This document shows positions 1 through 8,838 of a stretch of DNA of 64,000 nucleotides, one piece after another. The translations under genes and the position numbers were made by a program. The stretch's first letter is position 1; each line of letters begins with the position of its first letter. The stretch is taken from the NCBI GenBank assembly GCA_035462025.1, contig DATHUR010000099.1:1-64000 (forward strand), written 5' to 3'. This stretch comes from Egicoccus sp035462025 (GTDB lineage Bacteria > Actinomycetota > Nitriliruptoria > Nitriliruptorales > Nitriliruptoraceae). The notes under the pieces are model-generated. The model saw only the letters and a program-made list of their open reading frames with translations, searched no databases and was not told the origin of the DNA.

Positions 1-609
1 GGCGACCCCGACGAGGCGGTGCGCCTCGCCGCCCTCAACGCCCTCGGCCAACTCGTGGTGCCGGACGCGTGGGCGGTGATCGACCGCTGCACGGACGCGT
101 CGGAGCGGCGCCTGCAGGTGCTCGCGACCCGACTCACCGAACGGCGCCCGAGCGCGTTGGCGTTCCGCCGGGCCGCGCTGACCGCCGACACCCGACCGCT
201 CGAGGACGTCCCGCCGCCGCCGACCGGTGCGTCCGCGCGCTGGCCGGTTCCGGACCTGAGCCTCGTCACGCTCGAGGGCGGTCCGAAGGCCGCCGAGCTC
301 GCCCCAAAGCTGGCGCTGCAGGTGGCGATCTGCCGCCCGCGCTACCTGTCACGCGCCGAGGTGCCGGCCGAGGAACTCGCCGCGGTCCTCGCCGCCGCAC
401 GCGACGAGGCGCGGGCGAACGGCAAGTCCGACGAGATGGCCGCACGCATCGCCGCCGGCCGCGCCGAGCAGCACGTCCACGAGACCGTGTTCCTCGAACA
501 GGTCAGCGTGGCCGATCCCGGCGCCCTGGTCCGCGACCTGCTGTTCGGGACCGAGGTGACGATCACCCACTTCGAACGCGCGGGTGCAGACACCTCCCGC
601 CCCTCGTGA
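1..609 (+). CDS. HEAT-like / EF-Ts-domain protein (3' part)
   Basis: The reading frame is open from the window edge, so the N terminus is missing and 202 residues are visible. Residues about 1-45 look like a HEAT-type helical repeat (DEAVRLAALNALGQL). A proline-rich linker near residue 75 (DVPPPPTG) follows. Residues about 97-195 match the C-terminal half of the elongation factor Ts core: LALQVAICRPRYLSRAEVP corresponds to the AMHVAASKPEF segment, and KSDEMAARIAAGRAEQHVHE to the GKPEKIVEKIVEGR segment. Canonical EF-Ts has an N-terminal UBA-like domain and is co-transcribed with rpsB; neither is seen here. It is therefore more likely a paralogue or fused domain than the housekeeping nucleotide-exchange factor. 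A helicase gene follows 24 bases downstream on the same strand. The family match to EF-Ts is firm, but the role is unknown. Confidence 0.7.
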   Translation, partial: GDPDEAVRLAALNALGQLVVPDAWAVIDRCTDASERRLQVLATRLTERRPSALAFRRAALTADTRPLEDVPPPPTGASARWPVPDLSLVTLEGGPKAAELAPKLALQVAICRPRYLSRAEVPAEELAAVLAAARDEARANGKSDEMAARIAAGRAEQHVHETVFLEQVSVADPGALVRDLLFGTEVTITHFERAGADTSRPS

Positions 610-633
610 CAGGCGCGGCTACGGTTCGCTCGC

Positions 634-3600
634 ATGGGTGATGAGGGGCTGCCGCCGGGGCGGTACGACGCGATCGTCGACGCGCGCCTCGAACGGCTCG
701 TCGCCACGCTCCTGGCCGCGGCCGTCCAGACCGACGAGGTGGACGACGCTGAACAGCCCGAGCGCCTGGCCGACCAACTTGCCGAGGCGGCACGGCGTCG
801 CCTGGCCGCCATCACCGACCCCGCCCAGCGGCTCGCGCTCGTCAACGGACTGCTCGAGCAACTCGAGGAACCGGACGCGGCGGTGGTCGCGCCGGCCCGC
901 CGCCTCGTCTCCGTGGCCCCGCCGCCATCGCGGCACGCGGTCGGACCGGACATCCCGCTCTCGCAGCACGACCTGCTCGTCAACGCCCGCGGCGAACCGC
1001 ATCTCGCCGCCGAGCTCAAGAAGGAGCTCGCCTCGGCCGACCGCATCGACCTGATCGTGGCGTTCGTGCGCTGGTACGGCGTGCGGCTGATCGTCGACGA
1101 ACTGCAGGCCGCAGTCCAGCGTGGCGCCAGCGTCCGGCTCCTCACCACCACCTACACCGGCTCGACCGAAGCCGCCGCACTCGAACGGTTACGTGACCTC
1201 GGCGTCGAGGTGCGCGTCTCCTACGACACCCAGGTCACCCGGCTGCACGCGAAGTCGTGGGTGTTCCACCGACGCTCGGGCTTCTCGACCGCCTACGTCG
1301 GCTCGTCGAACCTGACCCACAGCGCGATGGTCGACGGACGCGAGTGGAACGTCCGCCTCTCCCGGGCCGCAACGCCGGCGCTGTTCGACAAGGTCGCGGC
1401 CGCCTTCGACGCCCAGTGGGAGTCGGGCGACTACGAGCGCTACGACGCCGACCGCTTCGAGCAGGCGACCCGCCCAGCCGATCCGGACTCGCCCTTGTCC
1501 GGGCTGGAGCTGCGGCCGTGGCCCTACCAGTCCGAGATCCTGGACGCGCTGACCGTCGAGCGCGAGGTCCACGGTTCCACCCACAACCTCGTCGTCGCGC
1601 CGACGGGGACGGGCAAGACCGTCGTCGCTGCCCTCGACTACGTCCGGCTGCGGCAGGAGCACGGCGACCTCAGCCTGCTGTTCGTCGCCCACCGCGAGCA
1701 GATCCTGCGCCAGTCACGGCGCACGTTCCGCGAGGCGCTGGGCGACGGCAGCTTCGGCGAGATGCTGGTCGGCGGCCACCGGCCCGAGGACGGCCGCCAC
1801 GTCTTCGCGTCGATCCAGACGCTGTCGTCGCCGGGCGCGCTCGACCAGCTCGGCGAGGCGTTCGACGTCGTGATCGTCGACGAGTTCCACCATGCCGAGG
1901 CCGGAACCTACCGCCGGTTGCTCGACCGGCTCGACAGCCGCTGGCTGCTGGCCCTGACCGCGACCCCCGAGCGTGCCGACGGTCTCGACATCCGACGCTG
2001 GACCGACGGGCGCACCGCCTTCGACATGCGCCTGTGGCACGCGCTCGACCGCCAACTCCTCGCGCCGTTCCAGTACTTCGGCGTCTCCGACGTCGAGGGT
2101 GTGCTCGACCAGGTGAGCTGGCGCGCCGGCCAGTACGACCGCGGTGACCTCGGCCGTGTGCTGACCGGCAACGACGCACGCGACCGCCTGGTCGTCAAGC
2201 AGGTCAGACGCATCATCGGCCAGCCCGGGCAGATGAAGGCGCTCGGCTTCTGTGCCACCGTCGAGCACGCCCACCACATGGTGGACGTCTTCTCCGCCGC
2301 CGGCTGGCCCGCTGCCGCGATCGATGGCACCACACCGCAGGTCGAACGCGAGCAGCGCATCGCCCAGCTGGAGCGGGGCGAGCTGGCCTGCCTGTTCAGC
2401 CGCGACGTGTTCAACGAGGGCGTCGACATCCCCGCGGTCGACACGATCCTGTTGCTGCGCCCGACCGAGTCGGTGACGGTCCACCTGCAGCAGATCGGCC
2501 GTGGCCTGCGCCGGCACCCGACCAAGCCGGTCTGCACGATCCTCGACTTCGTCGGACAACACCGCCGTGAGTACCGCTTCGACCTGCGGCTACGGGCGCT
2601 CACCGGCATCCCGCGGGCCCAGCTCCAGCAGGCGGCCGAGGAAGGATTCCCGTTCCTGCCGTCCGGCTGTCACCTCGAGCTCGACCGGCAGGCTCGCGAG
2701 TGGGTGATCGCCCATCTGAAGGAAGCGGTGTCCGCCGGCAAGGTCGCCCTGCGTCGCGAACTCGTCGCCCAGGTCAGCCGGCAACCCGCGCGGCACGCCC
2801 CGCGCCTGTCGGCCTTCCTCGACGAAGCCGGCATCGAACTCGACGATCTCGCCAAGGCCGGTGGCTGGGCAAGTCTGCAACGGGACGTCGGCCTGCTCGA
2901 GGACGACCCGACCCCGAACGAGCCGACCCTGCAGCGCGGCCTGCGACGCCTGCTCCACCTCGACGACACCGCCCGCATCGACCGCTTCATCACCTGGCTC
3001 GACGCAGCGGTGCCACCGGTCGCGAGCTCGACCGTCGACGAGCGACTCGCCTGGATGCTGCTGATCAACCTGTGGGGTCTGAAGCAGGCGCCCGACAGCG
3101 CGTCGGCGGCCTGGCAGGCACTGTGGGACGCACCGGCCCTGCACGACGAACTGCGCCAGACCCTGCCGCTGCTGCGCGATCGGATCCGCCGCCCCAGCCT
3201 GCCGCTTGGCCTCGACGACGTCCCGCTGCGCCTGCACGCCACCTACACCCGGGACGAACTGCTCGCAGCATTCGGTCACGTCACCGCAGACCGGCGACCG
3301 AACCTGCAGTCGGGCCACTGGCACGACACCGACACCAACAGCGAGGTGCTGTTCATCACGCTGCAGAAGGCCTCGGGCTACTCGCCGACCACGCTGTACC
3401 GCGACTACGCGATCAGCCGCGAACTGTTCCACTGGGAGTCTCCGAACAACACCCGCGCGGACTCACGCGTGGGACGGCGGTTCCTGACCCAGCGCGAGAC
3501 CGGGCTGCGTGTGCTGCTCGCCGTGCGCGCCACCCGCGAGGACGCCTGGGGCGCGACGCAGCCGTACACCCTGCTGGGTCCGGCGGAGTTCGTGACGGCC

Positions 3601-3690
3601 GAGGGCGAGCGTCCGATCGCGATCACCTGGCGGCTGGCCAACCCCATTCCGGCCGACCTCTACGAGACCTTCAAGGTCGCCGCCGCGTAG
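634..3690 (+). CDS. PLD-like / superfamily 2 helicase / DUF3427 protein
   Basis: The protein has 1018 residues and starts at an ATG. Residues about 110-280 form a phospholipase-D-like nuclease module with an HxK motif (LHAKSWVF) followed by YVGSSNLT. An SF2 helicase core follows: Walker A APTGTGKT near 322, a DEFHH box near 416 (DExH type), LTATPERADG near 443, and a C-terminal helicase half ending in a QIGRGLRR arginine-finger motif. Residues from about 750 match the DUF3427 C-terminal domain (SGHWHDTDTNSEVLFI, LQKASGYSPTTLYRDYAIS). This PLD-helicase-DUF3427 architecture is widespread in bacteria and is often found among DNA-defence or repair genes. No other defence gene is visible here, so the cellular role is inferred only from its domains: ATP-driven nucleic-acid remodelling coupled to a nuclease. 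Confidence 0.9.
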   Translation: MGDEGLPPGRYDAIVDARLERLVATLLAAAVQTDEVDDAEQPERLADQLAEAARRRLAAITDPAQRLALVNGLLEQLEEPDAAVVAPARRLVSVAPPPSRHAVGPDIPLSQHDLLVNARGEPHLAAELKKELASADRIDLIVAFVRWYGVRLIVDELQAAVQRGASVRLLTTTYTGSTEAAALERLRDLGVEVRVSYDTQVTRLHAKSWVFHRRSGFSTAYVGSSNLTHSAMVDGREWNVRLSRAATPALFDKVAAAFDAQWESGDYERYDADRFEQATRPADPDSPLSGLELRPWPYQSEILDALTVEREVHGSTHNLVVAPTGTGKTVVAALDYVRLRQEHGDLSLLFVAHREQILRQSRRTFREALGDGSFGEMLVGGHRPEDGRHVFASIQTLSSPGALDQLGEAFDVVIVDEFHHAEAGTYRRLLDRLDSRWLLALTATPERADGLDIRRWTDGRTAFDMRLWHALDRQLLAPFQYFGVSDVEGVLDQVSWRAGQYDRGDLGRVLTGNDARDRLVVKQVRRIIGQPGQMKALGFCATVEHAHHMVDVFSAAGWPAAAIDGTTPQVEREQRIAQLERGELACLFSRDVFNEGVDIPAVDTILLLRPTESVTVHLQQIGRGLRRHPTKPVCTILDFVGQHRREYRFDLRLRALTGIPRAQLQQAAEEGFPFLPSGCHLELDRQAREWVIAHLKEAVSAGKVALRRELVAQVSRQPARHAPRLSAFLDEAGIELDDLAKAGGWASLQRDVGLLEDDPTPNEPTLQRGLRRLLHLDDTARIDRFITWLDAAVPPVASSTVDERLAWMLLINLWGLKQAPDSASAAWQALWDAPALHDELRQTLPLLRDRIRRPSLPLGLDDVPLRLHATYTRDELLAAFGHVTADRRPNLQSGHWHDTDTNSEVLFITLQKASGYSPTTLYRDYAISRELFHWESPNNTRADSRVGRRFLTQRETGLRVLLAVRATREDAWGATQPYTLLGPAEFVTAEGERPIAITWRLANPIPADLYETFKVAAA

Positions 3691-3724
3691 CGACGGGCGA
3701 GGCAGCCGGGGCCTTTCGGCACTC

Positions 3725-3743
3725 GCAGCCGCACGCGGGCTGC
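3725..3743 (+). terminator. Weak stem-loop after the helicase gene
   Basis: GCAGCC and GGCTGC form a 6-bp stem around a 7-base loop, 35 bases after the helicase stop. No T tract follows. It could be a weak intrinsic terminator before the serpin gene. Confidence 0.3.
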
Positions 3744-3846
3744 GCCATGATCGAGGGCGCGGCGACCATCGGTGACGTTCCCGGCGGCCGCCGCAACCTT
3801 GCAGTGCCCGTCGACGTCCAACGGTGCATCGGACGAGGGGGACACG

Positions 3847-5091
3847 GTGCGACGGACCCGGATCGTTGCGTTGCTCGTCGCCGCCGGACTGGGGCTGGCC
3901 GCCTGCGGCACCGGGAGCGGCGGGGCGGGCGACGAGCAGGCCACCGGCGACCTCGGCGAGGTCGACCTCGCCGGCAGCCTGTCGCCGACCGAGGCGACGG
4001 ACGCGGCGGCGGGGTTGAACGCCTTCGGTTTCGACCTGCACCAGGGCGTGGCGGAGCCGGGGGAGAACACGGTCACCTCGCCGCTGTCGGCGGGCGTGCT
4101 GCTCGCCATGGTCGCGGCCGGTGCCGGGGGCGACACGGCCGAGGAGATGGTCGACGTCCTACGCCTCGGGGAACCGCGCGACACGCGCTACGCCGCGCTG
4201 CTGGCCGACCTCGGTCGTGCGAGCGACGTCACGTTCTCCGCCGCGAACTCGCTGTGGTCCGCACAGGGCGTTCCGTTCGAGGCCGACTACCTGCGGTTCG
4301 TCGCGGACTACTACGGCGCCACCGTGGACGAGGTCGACCTCGGTGGACGGGAGGCGGCCGACGCGATCGACGACTGGGTCGTCGACCACACCGAGGGGCG
4401 CATCGAAGGCATCGCCCGCGAACTGGGCCTGCCGGACCCGGCGGCGGTGCTCGTGCTGCTCAACACGGTCTACTTCCGCGGCACCTGGACCACGACCTTC
4501 GACGAGGCGGACACGACCGACGCGCCGTTCACGCTCGCGGACGGCACCGTCGTCCGGCTGCCGACGATGCGCCGCACCGACGCCGCCATCGCGGTGGGGG
4601 GCGGTGACGGGTTCCGCATGGCGCGGCTGCCCTACGGCGGCGACGAGCGGTTCGGCATGGAGATCCTGCTGCCCGACGAGGGTGTGGCGCTCGACGACCT
4701 CCTCGCCGACCTCGACGCCGGTGCCTGGCGGGCCGCCGTCGACTCGCTCGGATACGGCGCCTCCCTGGAGGTGGCGCTGCCGAGCTTCGAACTCGAGTGG
4801 GACGCCGACCTCACCGAGGTGCTGCAGGCGCTCGGGATGCGCTCGGCGTTCGGCGGCGGCGACTTCACACCCATGTCGTCCGCGAACCCGTTCCTCGACA
4901 CCGTGGTGCAGAAGACCTACATCCGCGTCGACGAGCAGGGCACCGAGGCGGCCGCGGTCACGGGTGGCGCGATGGCGACCTCGGCGGGACCGTCGCCGTT
5001 CGTCGTCGACCGGCCGTTCGCGTTCGCCGTCAGCGACGAGGAGACCGACACGATCCTGTTCCTCGGCACCGTCCACGACCCGCGCGGCTGA
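3847..5091 (+). CDS. Lipoprotein serpin (serine protease inhibitor family)
   Basis: The protein has 414 residues from a GTG start. A G-rich ribosome site (GAGGGGGA) lies just upstream, and the start places a signal peptide with lipobox GLAAC at the N terminus, so the protein is probably anchored outside the membrane. The body is serpin-like. It has NTVYFRGTW in the s3A region and the hinge EQGTEAAAVTG before the reactive loop (residues about 356-388). The C-terminal signature DRPFAFAVSDEETDTILFLG is close to the serpin pattern. Small residues in the hinge (AAAVTGG) fit an inhibitory serpin that inserts its loop. The scissile bond cannot be assigned with confidence. It converges on the amino-sugar genes, with 12 bases between the stops. 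It may protect the cell against external serine proteases. Confidence 0.88.
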   Translation: MRRTRIVALLVAAGLGLAACGTGSGGAGDEQATGDLGEVDLAGSLSPTEATDAAAGLNAFGFDLHQGVAEPGENTVTSPLSAGVLLAMVAAGAGGDTAEEMVDVLRLGEPRDTRYAALLADLGRASDVTFSAANSLWSAQGVPFEADYLRFVADYYGATVDEVDLGGREAADAIDDWVVDHTEGRIEGIARELGLPDPAAVLVLLNTVYFRGTWTTTFDEADTTDAPFTLADGTVVRLPTMRRTDAAIAVGGGDGFRMARLPYGGDERFGMEILLPDEGVALDDLLADLDAGAWRAAVDSLGYGASLEVALPSFELEWDADLTEVLQALGMRSAFGGGDFTPMSSANPFLDTVVQKTYIRVDEQGTEAAAVTGGAMATSAGPSPFVVDRPFAFAVSDEETDTILFLGTVHDPRG

Positions 5092-5103
5092 GGCACCGCT
5101 TGA

Positions 5104-6144
5104 TCATCGGTCGGTCTGGGTCACCTTCGTCAGTCCGCGCGGGGCGTCGGGGTCGAGGCCGCGGTGGCGGGCGAGCCGCTCGGCAAGCATCTGTCCCGGT
5201 CCGATCAGCGCGATCGGGGCGACCGTCTCGGGCAGGTCGGGGCCGGGCAGCACGGTGCTGCACGCGGACTGGAACGCCGGCGTGCCGCCGATGCCGACCG
5301 TCGCCGCACCCGTCGCCCGGATGTCCCGCGCGAGTCGGGTGAGGTCGTCGGTCAGCGGACCGTCCGCCGCACTGACCAGCACGACCGCCATCGAGTCGTC
5401 GACCACGGCGATCGGCCCGTGCCGCAGGTCGGCGTATGACAAGCCGCGCACCGGCCGCAGGTTGGTCTCCTCGAGCTTGAGCGCCAACTCCAGGGCCGTG
5501 CCGTGGGCCAACCCGCGGCCGCTGACCAGCAACGCCTCGGCCCGGTCGAGGATCCCGACCGCGTCGTCGAGTGCGGCCGTGGGCGCCAGCACGCGCTCGA
5601 GTTCGCCGGGCACGCGGCGCAGGTGGGGCTCGAGGCTGCGCTCGTGCGGCCCCAGCGCATCGGCCAGGATCGCCAACGCGACCAGTTGCGCCGTGTAGGT
5701 CTTGGTCGCGGGGACGGCGAGTTCGGGGCCGGCGGCCAGCGCCAGGGTCAGGTCGGCGGCCGCCGCCAGCGGCGAGTCCTCCTGGTTGGTGACCGCGACC
5801 GTGCGGGCGCCGTGTTCGGCCGCCCACGCCTGCGTCTCGACGATCTCGTTCGTCCCGCCGGACTGCGACAGGCTGACCACGAGCGTGTCGCTCAGGTCCC
5901 GCTCGACCCGGTAGTGCGTCGCCAGGCTCGGCGCCGCCAGCGCCGCCGCGATCCCGGCGTGGATCTCGAGCAGGTAGCGGCCGTAGGCGGCCGCGTTGTC
6001 GGACGTCCCGCGCGCGACGAACAGCACCTCGCGGGCGCCCGCCGCGAGCCGACGCAGTTCGGGGCGCAGCGGCAGCAGCGCGTCGAGGGCACGGTCGACG
6101 GCGGCCGGTTGCTCGGCGATCTCCTGGGCCATGCGCGTGGTCAT
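5104..6144 (-). CDS. SIS-domain amino-sugar isomerase/deaminase (NagB-II/AgaS type)
   Basis: The protein has 346 residues and starts at the ATG that overlaps the nagA stop by 4 bases (ATGA), so the two genes are translationally coupled. The N terminus (MAQEIAEQP) resembles the start of the isomerase half of glucosamine-6-phosphate synthase. Two SIS domains follow (VSLSQSGGTNEI, TKTYTAQL, SGRGLAHGTALELALKLEE), while the glutaminase domain is absent. Stand-alone proteins of this type deaminate glucosamine-6-phosphate to fructose-6-phosphate (NagB-II) or act on related aminosugar or fructosamine phosphates. The position directly after nagA favours glucosamine-6-phosphate deaminase. It would complete the conversion of imported N-acetylglucosamine to fructose-6-phosphate in the cytoplasm. 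Confidence 0.82.
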   Translation of the reverse strand: MTTRMAQEIAEQPAAVDRALDALLPLRPELRRLAAGAREVLFVARGTSDNAAAYGRYLLEIHAGIAAALAAPSLATHYRVERDLSDTLVVSLSQSGGTNEIVETQAWAAEHGARTVAVTNQEDSPLAAAADLTLALAAGPELAVPATKTYTAQLVALAILADALGPHERSLEPHLRRVPGELERVLAPTAALDDAVGILDRAEALLVSGRGLAHGTALELALKLEETNLRPVRGLSYADLRHGPIAVVDDSMAVVLVSAADGPLTDDLTRLARDIRATGAATVGIGGTPAFQSACSTVLPGPDLPETVAPIALIGPGQMLAERLARHRGLDPDAPRGLTKVTQTDR

Positions 6145-7286
6145 GGGGTGCTCCCGTTGACGAGGTGGCCGCCGACCCAGGTCGCCCGCAGCGTCCAGTC
6201 GTCGTCGAACCAGACGAGGTCGGCGTGGCTGCCGGGCTCGAGCCGACCGACGTCGCTCGCCCCGACGGCGTCCGCCGGGGTCCGCGTGGCGGCGAGCAGC
6301 GCCGTCGCCGGCTCGATGCCGCACGCGATGACGTTGCGCACGGCGTGGTCGAGACGCAGCGCGGAGCCGGCGAGGGTGCCGTCCTCGCGCCGGGGCGGCG
6401 CCCCGACCGCGTCGACGACCACCGTGTCACCGGCGAAGCGGTAACGGCCGGGCGCGACGCCCAGGGTCGGGCTGGCGTCGCTGACCAGCGCGATCCGGTC
6501 GCCGGCCGCGGCGAACGCCACGCGCAGGGCGGTCGGCAGGACGTGTTCGAGGTCGGCGATCAGCCCCACGGTCAGGCGCGGTTCGCTCAGCGCGGCGCCC
6601 ACCACGCCGGCGTCGCGGTGGGCCAGGGGACGCTGGGCGTTGTAGAGGTGGGTGACCAGTGTGGCGCCGGCGTCGACCGCGGCCAGCACCTGCGCGTCGG
6701 TGGCGTCCGAGTGCCCGACGGCCACGCGGATCCCGGCGGCGGTGAACTGCCGCACCGCGTCGAGGGCGCCGGGCAGTTCCGGCGCGAGCGTCACGTAGCG
6801 CAGCACGCCGCGGCCGGCGTCGATCAGGCGCTCGATCTCGTCCTCGTCGGGTTCGCGGAGCAGGTCGACGCGGTGGGCGCCGGGCCTGGCGGGGGAGAGG
6901 TAGGGCCCCTCGACGTGGACGCCGAGGCAGCGCGCGCCACGGGCGACCGGCGTGCGGCCGGCGGCGGCACGCAGCGCGGCGGTCAACTCGAGCAGGGGCG
7001 CGGTCACGAAGGTCGGCACGACCGCGGTGACGCCCAGTTCGGGTAGCCGGCGCATGACCTCGTCCCAGCCCTCGTCGTCGGTGGACGCCAGGTCATGGTC
7101 GAACGCCCCGTTGCACTGGATGTCGACCAACCCGGGCGCCAGCACGCCCGAGCGCAGCACGACGTCGGGCGCTGCGGGCGGCGGCCCGTCGCCGACCGCG
7201 ACGACCCGGCCGTCGTCGTAGACCAGCCACGCGTCGGCGACGAGGTCGCGGCCCAGCAGCATGGCCGGTGCCGTGACGATGGGCAT
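6141..7286 (-). CDS. nagA: N-acetylglucosamine-6-phosphate deacetylase
   Basis: The protein has 381 residues. The ATG at 7286 has a strong AGGAG site upstream. Amidohydrolase-fold NagA motifs are present: HVEGPYLSP carrying the metal-binding Glu, GHSDAT and THLYNAQRPLAHRD with the metal His residues, and LVSDASPTLG with the catalytic Asp. The N terminus carries the usual beta-sandwich segment and VDIQCNGAFDHD. It removes acetate from GlcNAc-6-phosphate and feeds the downstream SIS deaminase. It diverges from the sugar-binding-protein gene across a 122-base region with a candidate operator. Confidence 0.93.
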   Translation of the reverse strand: MPIVTAPAMLLGRDLVADAWLVYDDGRVVAVGDGPPPAAPDVVLRSGVLAPGLVDIQCNGAFDHDLASTDDEGWDEVMRRLPELGVTAVVPTFVTAPLLELTAALRAAAGRTPVARGARCLGVHVEGPYLSPARPGAHRVDLLREPDEDEIERLIDAGRGVLRYVTLAPELPGALDAVRQFTAAGIRVAVGHSDATDAQVLAAVDAGATLVTHLYNAQRPLAHRDAGVVGAALSEPRLTVGLIADLEHVLPTALRVAFAAAGDRIALVSDASPTLGVAPGRYRFAGDTVVVDAVGAPPRREDGTLAGSALRLDHAVRNVIACGIEPATALLAATRTPADAVGASDVGRLEPGSHADLVWFDDDWTLRATWVGGHLVNGSTP

Positions 7287-7340
7287 GTGCGTCTCCTGCG
7301 CGGGATGGGCGTCCGCCGCGACAGTACCAAGAAACTTGTT

Positions 7341-7358
7341 ATGACGTCCTGACATCAT
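7341..7358. promoter_or_regulatory. Candidate GntR operator between nagA and the ABC importer
   Basis: ATGACGTC-CT-GACATCAT is an 18-base inverted repeat with one mismatch, flanked by two GTTATG copies. It lies in the divergent intergenic region 55 bases from nagA and 51 bases from the binding-protein start. A rightward TTGTTA (7336-7341) and TATGGT (7361-7366) bracket it with a long 19-base spacer. The best candidate regulator is the GntR/HutC protein at the end of the rightward operon. Confidence 0.5.
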
Positions 7359-7408
7359 GTTATGGTGCGCGAGCCCACCGTCCGGTGGCTCGACAAAGGA
7401 TCAACAGC

Positions 7409-8758
7409 ATGCGTACACCTCTGCGAGCGCGCGGGGTCACGGCCGCCGTCGCGTTTTCGCTCGTGCTCGCCGCGTGCGGTGGCGGCGGGGACGACACCAC
7501 CACGCCGGAAGAAGAGGGGACCGCCGAGGAACCGTCGGCGGAGGGCGAGGACGTCACCGTGTCCTTCCTGACCCACTGGCCACCGGAAACCGTCGCCCTC
7601 CTCGAAGAGGCCGCCGACGCGTACTCCGCTGAGCACGACAACTTCACCTTCGAGGTCCGCGCCGTCCCGTTCGGCGACCTGCTCACCACGGTGCGCGCGG
7701 AGGCGGGCGGCTCGGCCGCCCCGACCATCTCGGGCATCTACGACCTGTGGCTGCCGGAACTCGTCAGCGACGGCATCGTCGCCCCGGCTCCCGGCGAACT
7801 CGCCGACGAGGTCGCCGCGGAGTGGACGCCGGGCGTGGTCGACGCCGCGACCGTCGAGGGCCAGATCTACGGCGTTCCCAACGAGATCAACGTCTACGCG
7901 CTCAACTACCACAAGGACCTGCTCGCCGAGGCCGGCTACGACAGCCCGCCGGCGGACTGGGACGAGCTGGTCGAGATGGCCGAGGCGCTCAGCACCGACG
8001 GCCGGCAGGGCTTCGGCCTGATCAACTCGTGGGCCGCGGGAACGGTGCACCCGTTCGCGTCCCTGCTGGTCTCCAACGGCGGCGAACTGGTCGTGGACGG
8101 CGAACCGACGCTCGACACCCCCGAGGCGCTCGAGACCTTCGAGCTGGTCGAGCAGCTGATCGCGGCCGGCACGGACCCGACCATGGGCACCTCCGACGCC
8201 AACACCACCGGCCCGTTCCTCGACAACTTCGTGTCGGGCAACACCGCGATGATCATCATGGCCAACTGGTGGGAGTCCGCGCTGCGCAGCGGCATGGGCG
8301 AGGAGGCGTTCGAGAACATCGCGACCGCGCCGATCCCCGTCGGCCCCAGCGGCGAAACCTCCCGGTCGATCTCCTACTCGTGGATGACGGTGGTCAGCGC
8401 GAGCGCGAGTGACGCCGAGCAGCAGGCCGCCTGGGAGTTCCTGACCTGGCTCAACGGCCCCGACTCCGGCGAGAACGGCTCGTCGGCGATGGGCGACATC
8501 CTGCAGTCGATGGGCATCCTGCCGACCCGCACCTCGGACATCGAGGCGCACCAGGACCGGCTGGGCACCCCGTTCCTCGACGGCTACGTGAGCGTGCTCG
8601 ACGAGGCACGTCCGTTCCCGATCGTGGCCGGCGGCCAGGAGTTCACCGACGCGCTGCAGCGCCAGCTCGAGGAACTGCAGTTCGGCCAGGTCTCCGCCGC
8701 CGAGGCGCAGGAGGCCGCCCAGTCCGACGCCGAGTCGATCCTCGGCTCCGCGGGCTGA
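7409..8758 (+). CDS. Sugar ABC transporter substrate-binding lipoprotein
   Basis: The protein has 449 residues. The ATG at 7409 is chosen over an upstream in-frame ATG at 7385 because AAAGGA sits 8 bases before it and the signal peptide then begins normally. The lipobox is VLAAC, followed by a Gly/Asp/Glu-rich linker. The mature part is a family-1 extracellular solute-binding fold (VSFLTHWPPETVALLEEAADAY, GIYDLWLPELV, YGVPNEINVYALNYHKDLL; cited segments overlap no longer than 20). Placement next to nagA, a ROK kinase and SIS proteins suggests GlcNAc or chito-oligosaccharides as ligand. It delivers sugar to the two permeases downstream. Confidence 0.9.
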   Translation: MRTPLRARGVTAAVAFSLVLAACGGGGDDTTTPEEEGTAEEPSAEGEDVTVSFLTHWPPETVALLEEAADAYSAEHDNFTFEVRAVPFGDLLTTVRAEAGGSAAPTISGIYDLWLPELVSDGIVAPAPGELADEVAAEWTPGVVDAATVEGQIYGVPNEINVYALNYHKDLLAEAGYDSPPADWDELVEMAEALSTDGRQGFGLINSWAAGTVHPFASLLVSNGGELVVDGEPTLDTPEALETFELVEQLIAAGTDPTMGTSDANTTGPFLDNFVSGNTAMIIMANWWESALRSGMGEEAFENIATAPIPVGPSGETSRSISYSWMTVVSASASDAEQQAAWEFLTWLNGPDSGENGSSAMGDILQSMGILPTRTSDIEAHQDRLGTPFLDGYVSVLDEARPFPIVAGGQEFTDALQRQLEELQFGQVSAAEAQEAAQSDAESILGSAG

Positions 8759-8775
8759 TTCCCACCGCGTGACGT

Positions 8776-8805
8776 CCGGGGGCGGCAGACTCCTGTCGCC
8801 CCCGG
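8776..8805 (+). terminator. Stem-loop between binding-protein and permease genes
   Basis: CCGGGGGCGGCAG pairs with CTGTCGCCCCCGG in a 13-bp stem (one G-U pair) with a 4-base loop, 17 bases after the binding-protein stop. There is no T tract. Being inside an operon, it is more likely a partial terminator or an mRNA-protecting hairpin that raises binding-protein yield over permease. Confidence 0.65.
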
Positions 8806-8838
8806 GCATCCCTGCCCTCTCTCGTCCCGAGGACCCCG

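Noticed and set aside
7287..7408. A DasR-type site in the amino-sugar divergent promoter
   Set aside because: The ACTGGTCTAGACCACT-like sequence is absent; the palindrome present is of a different type.
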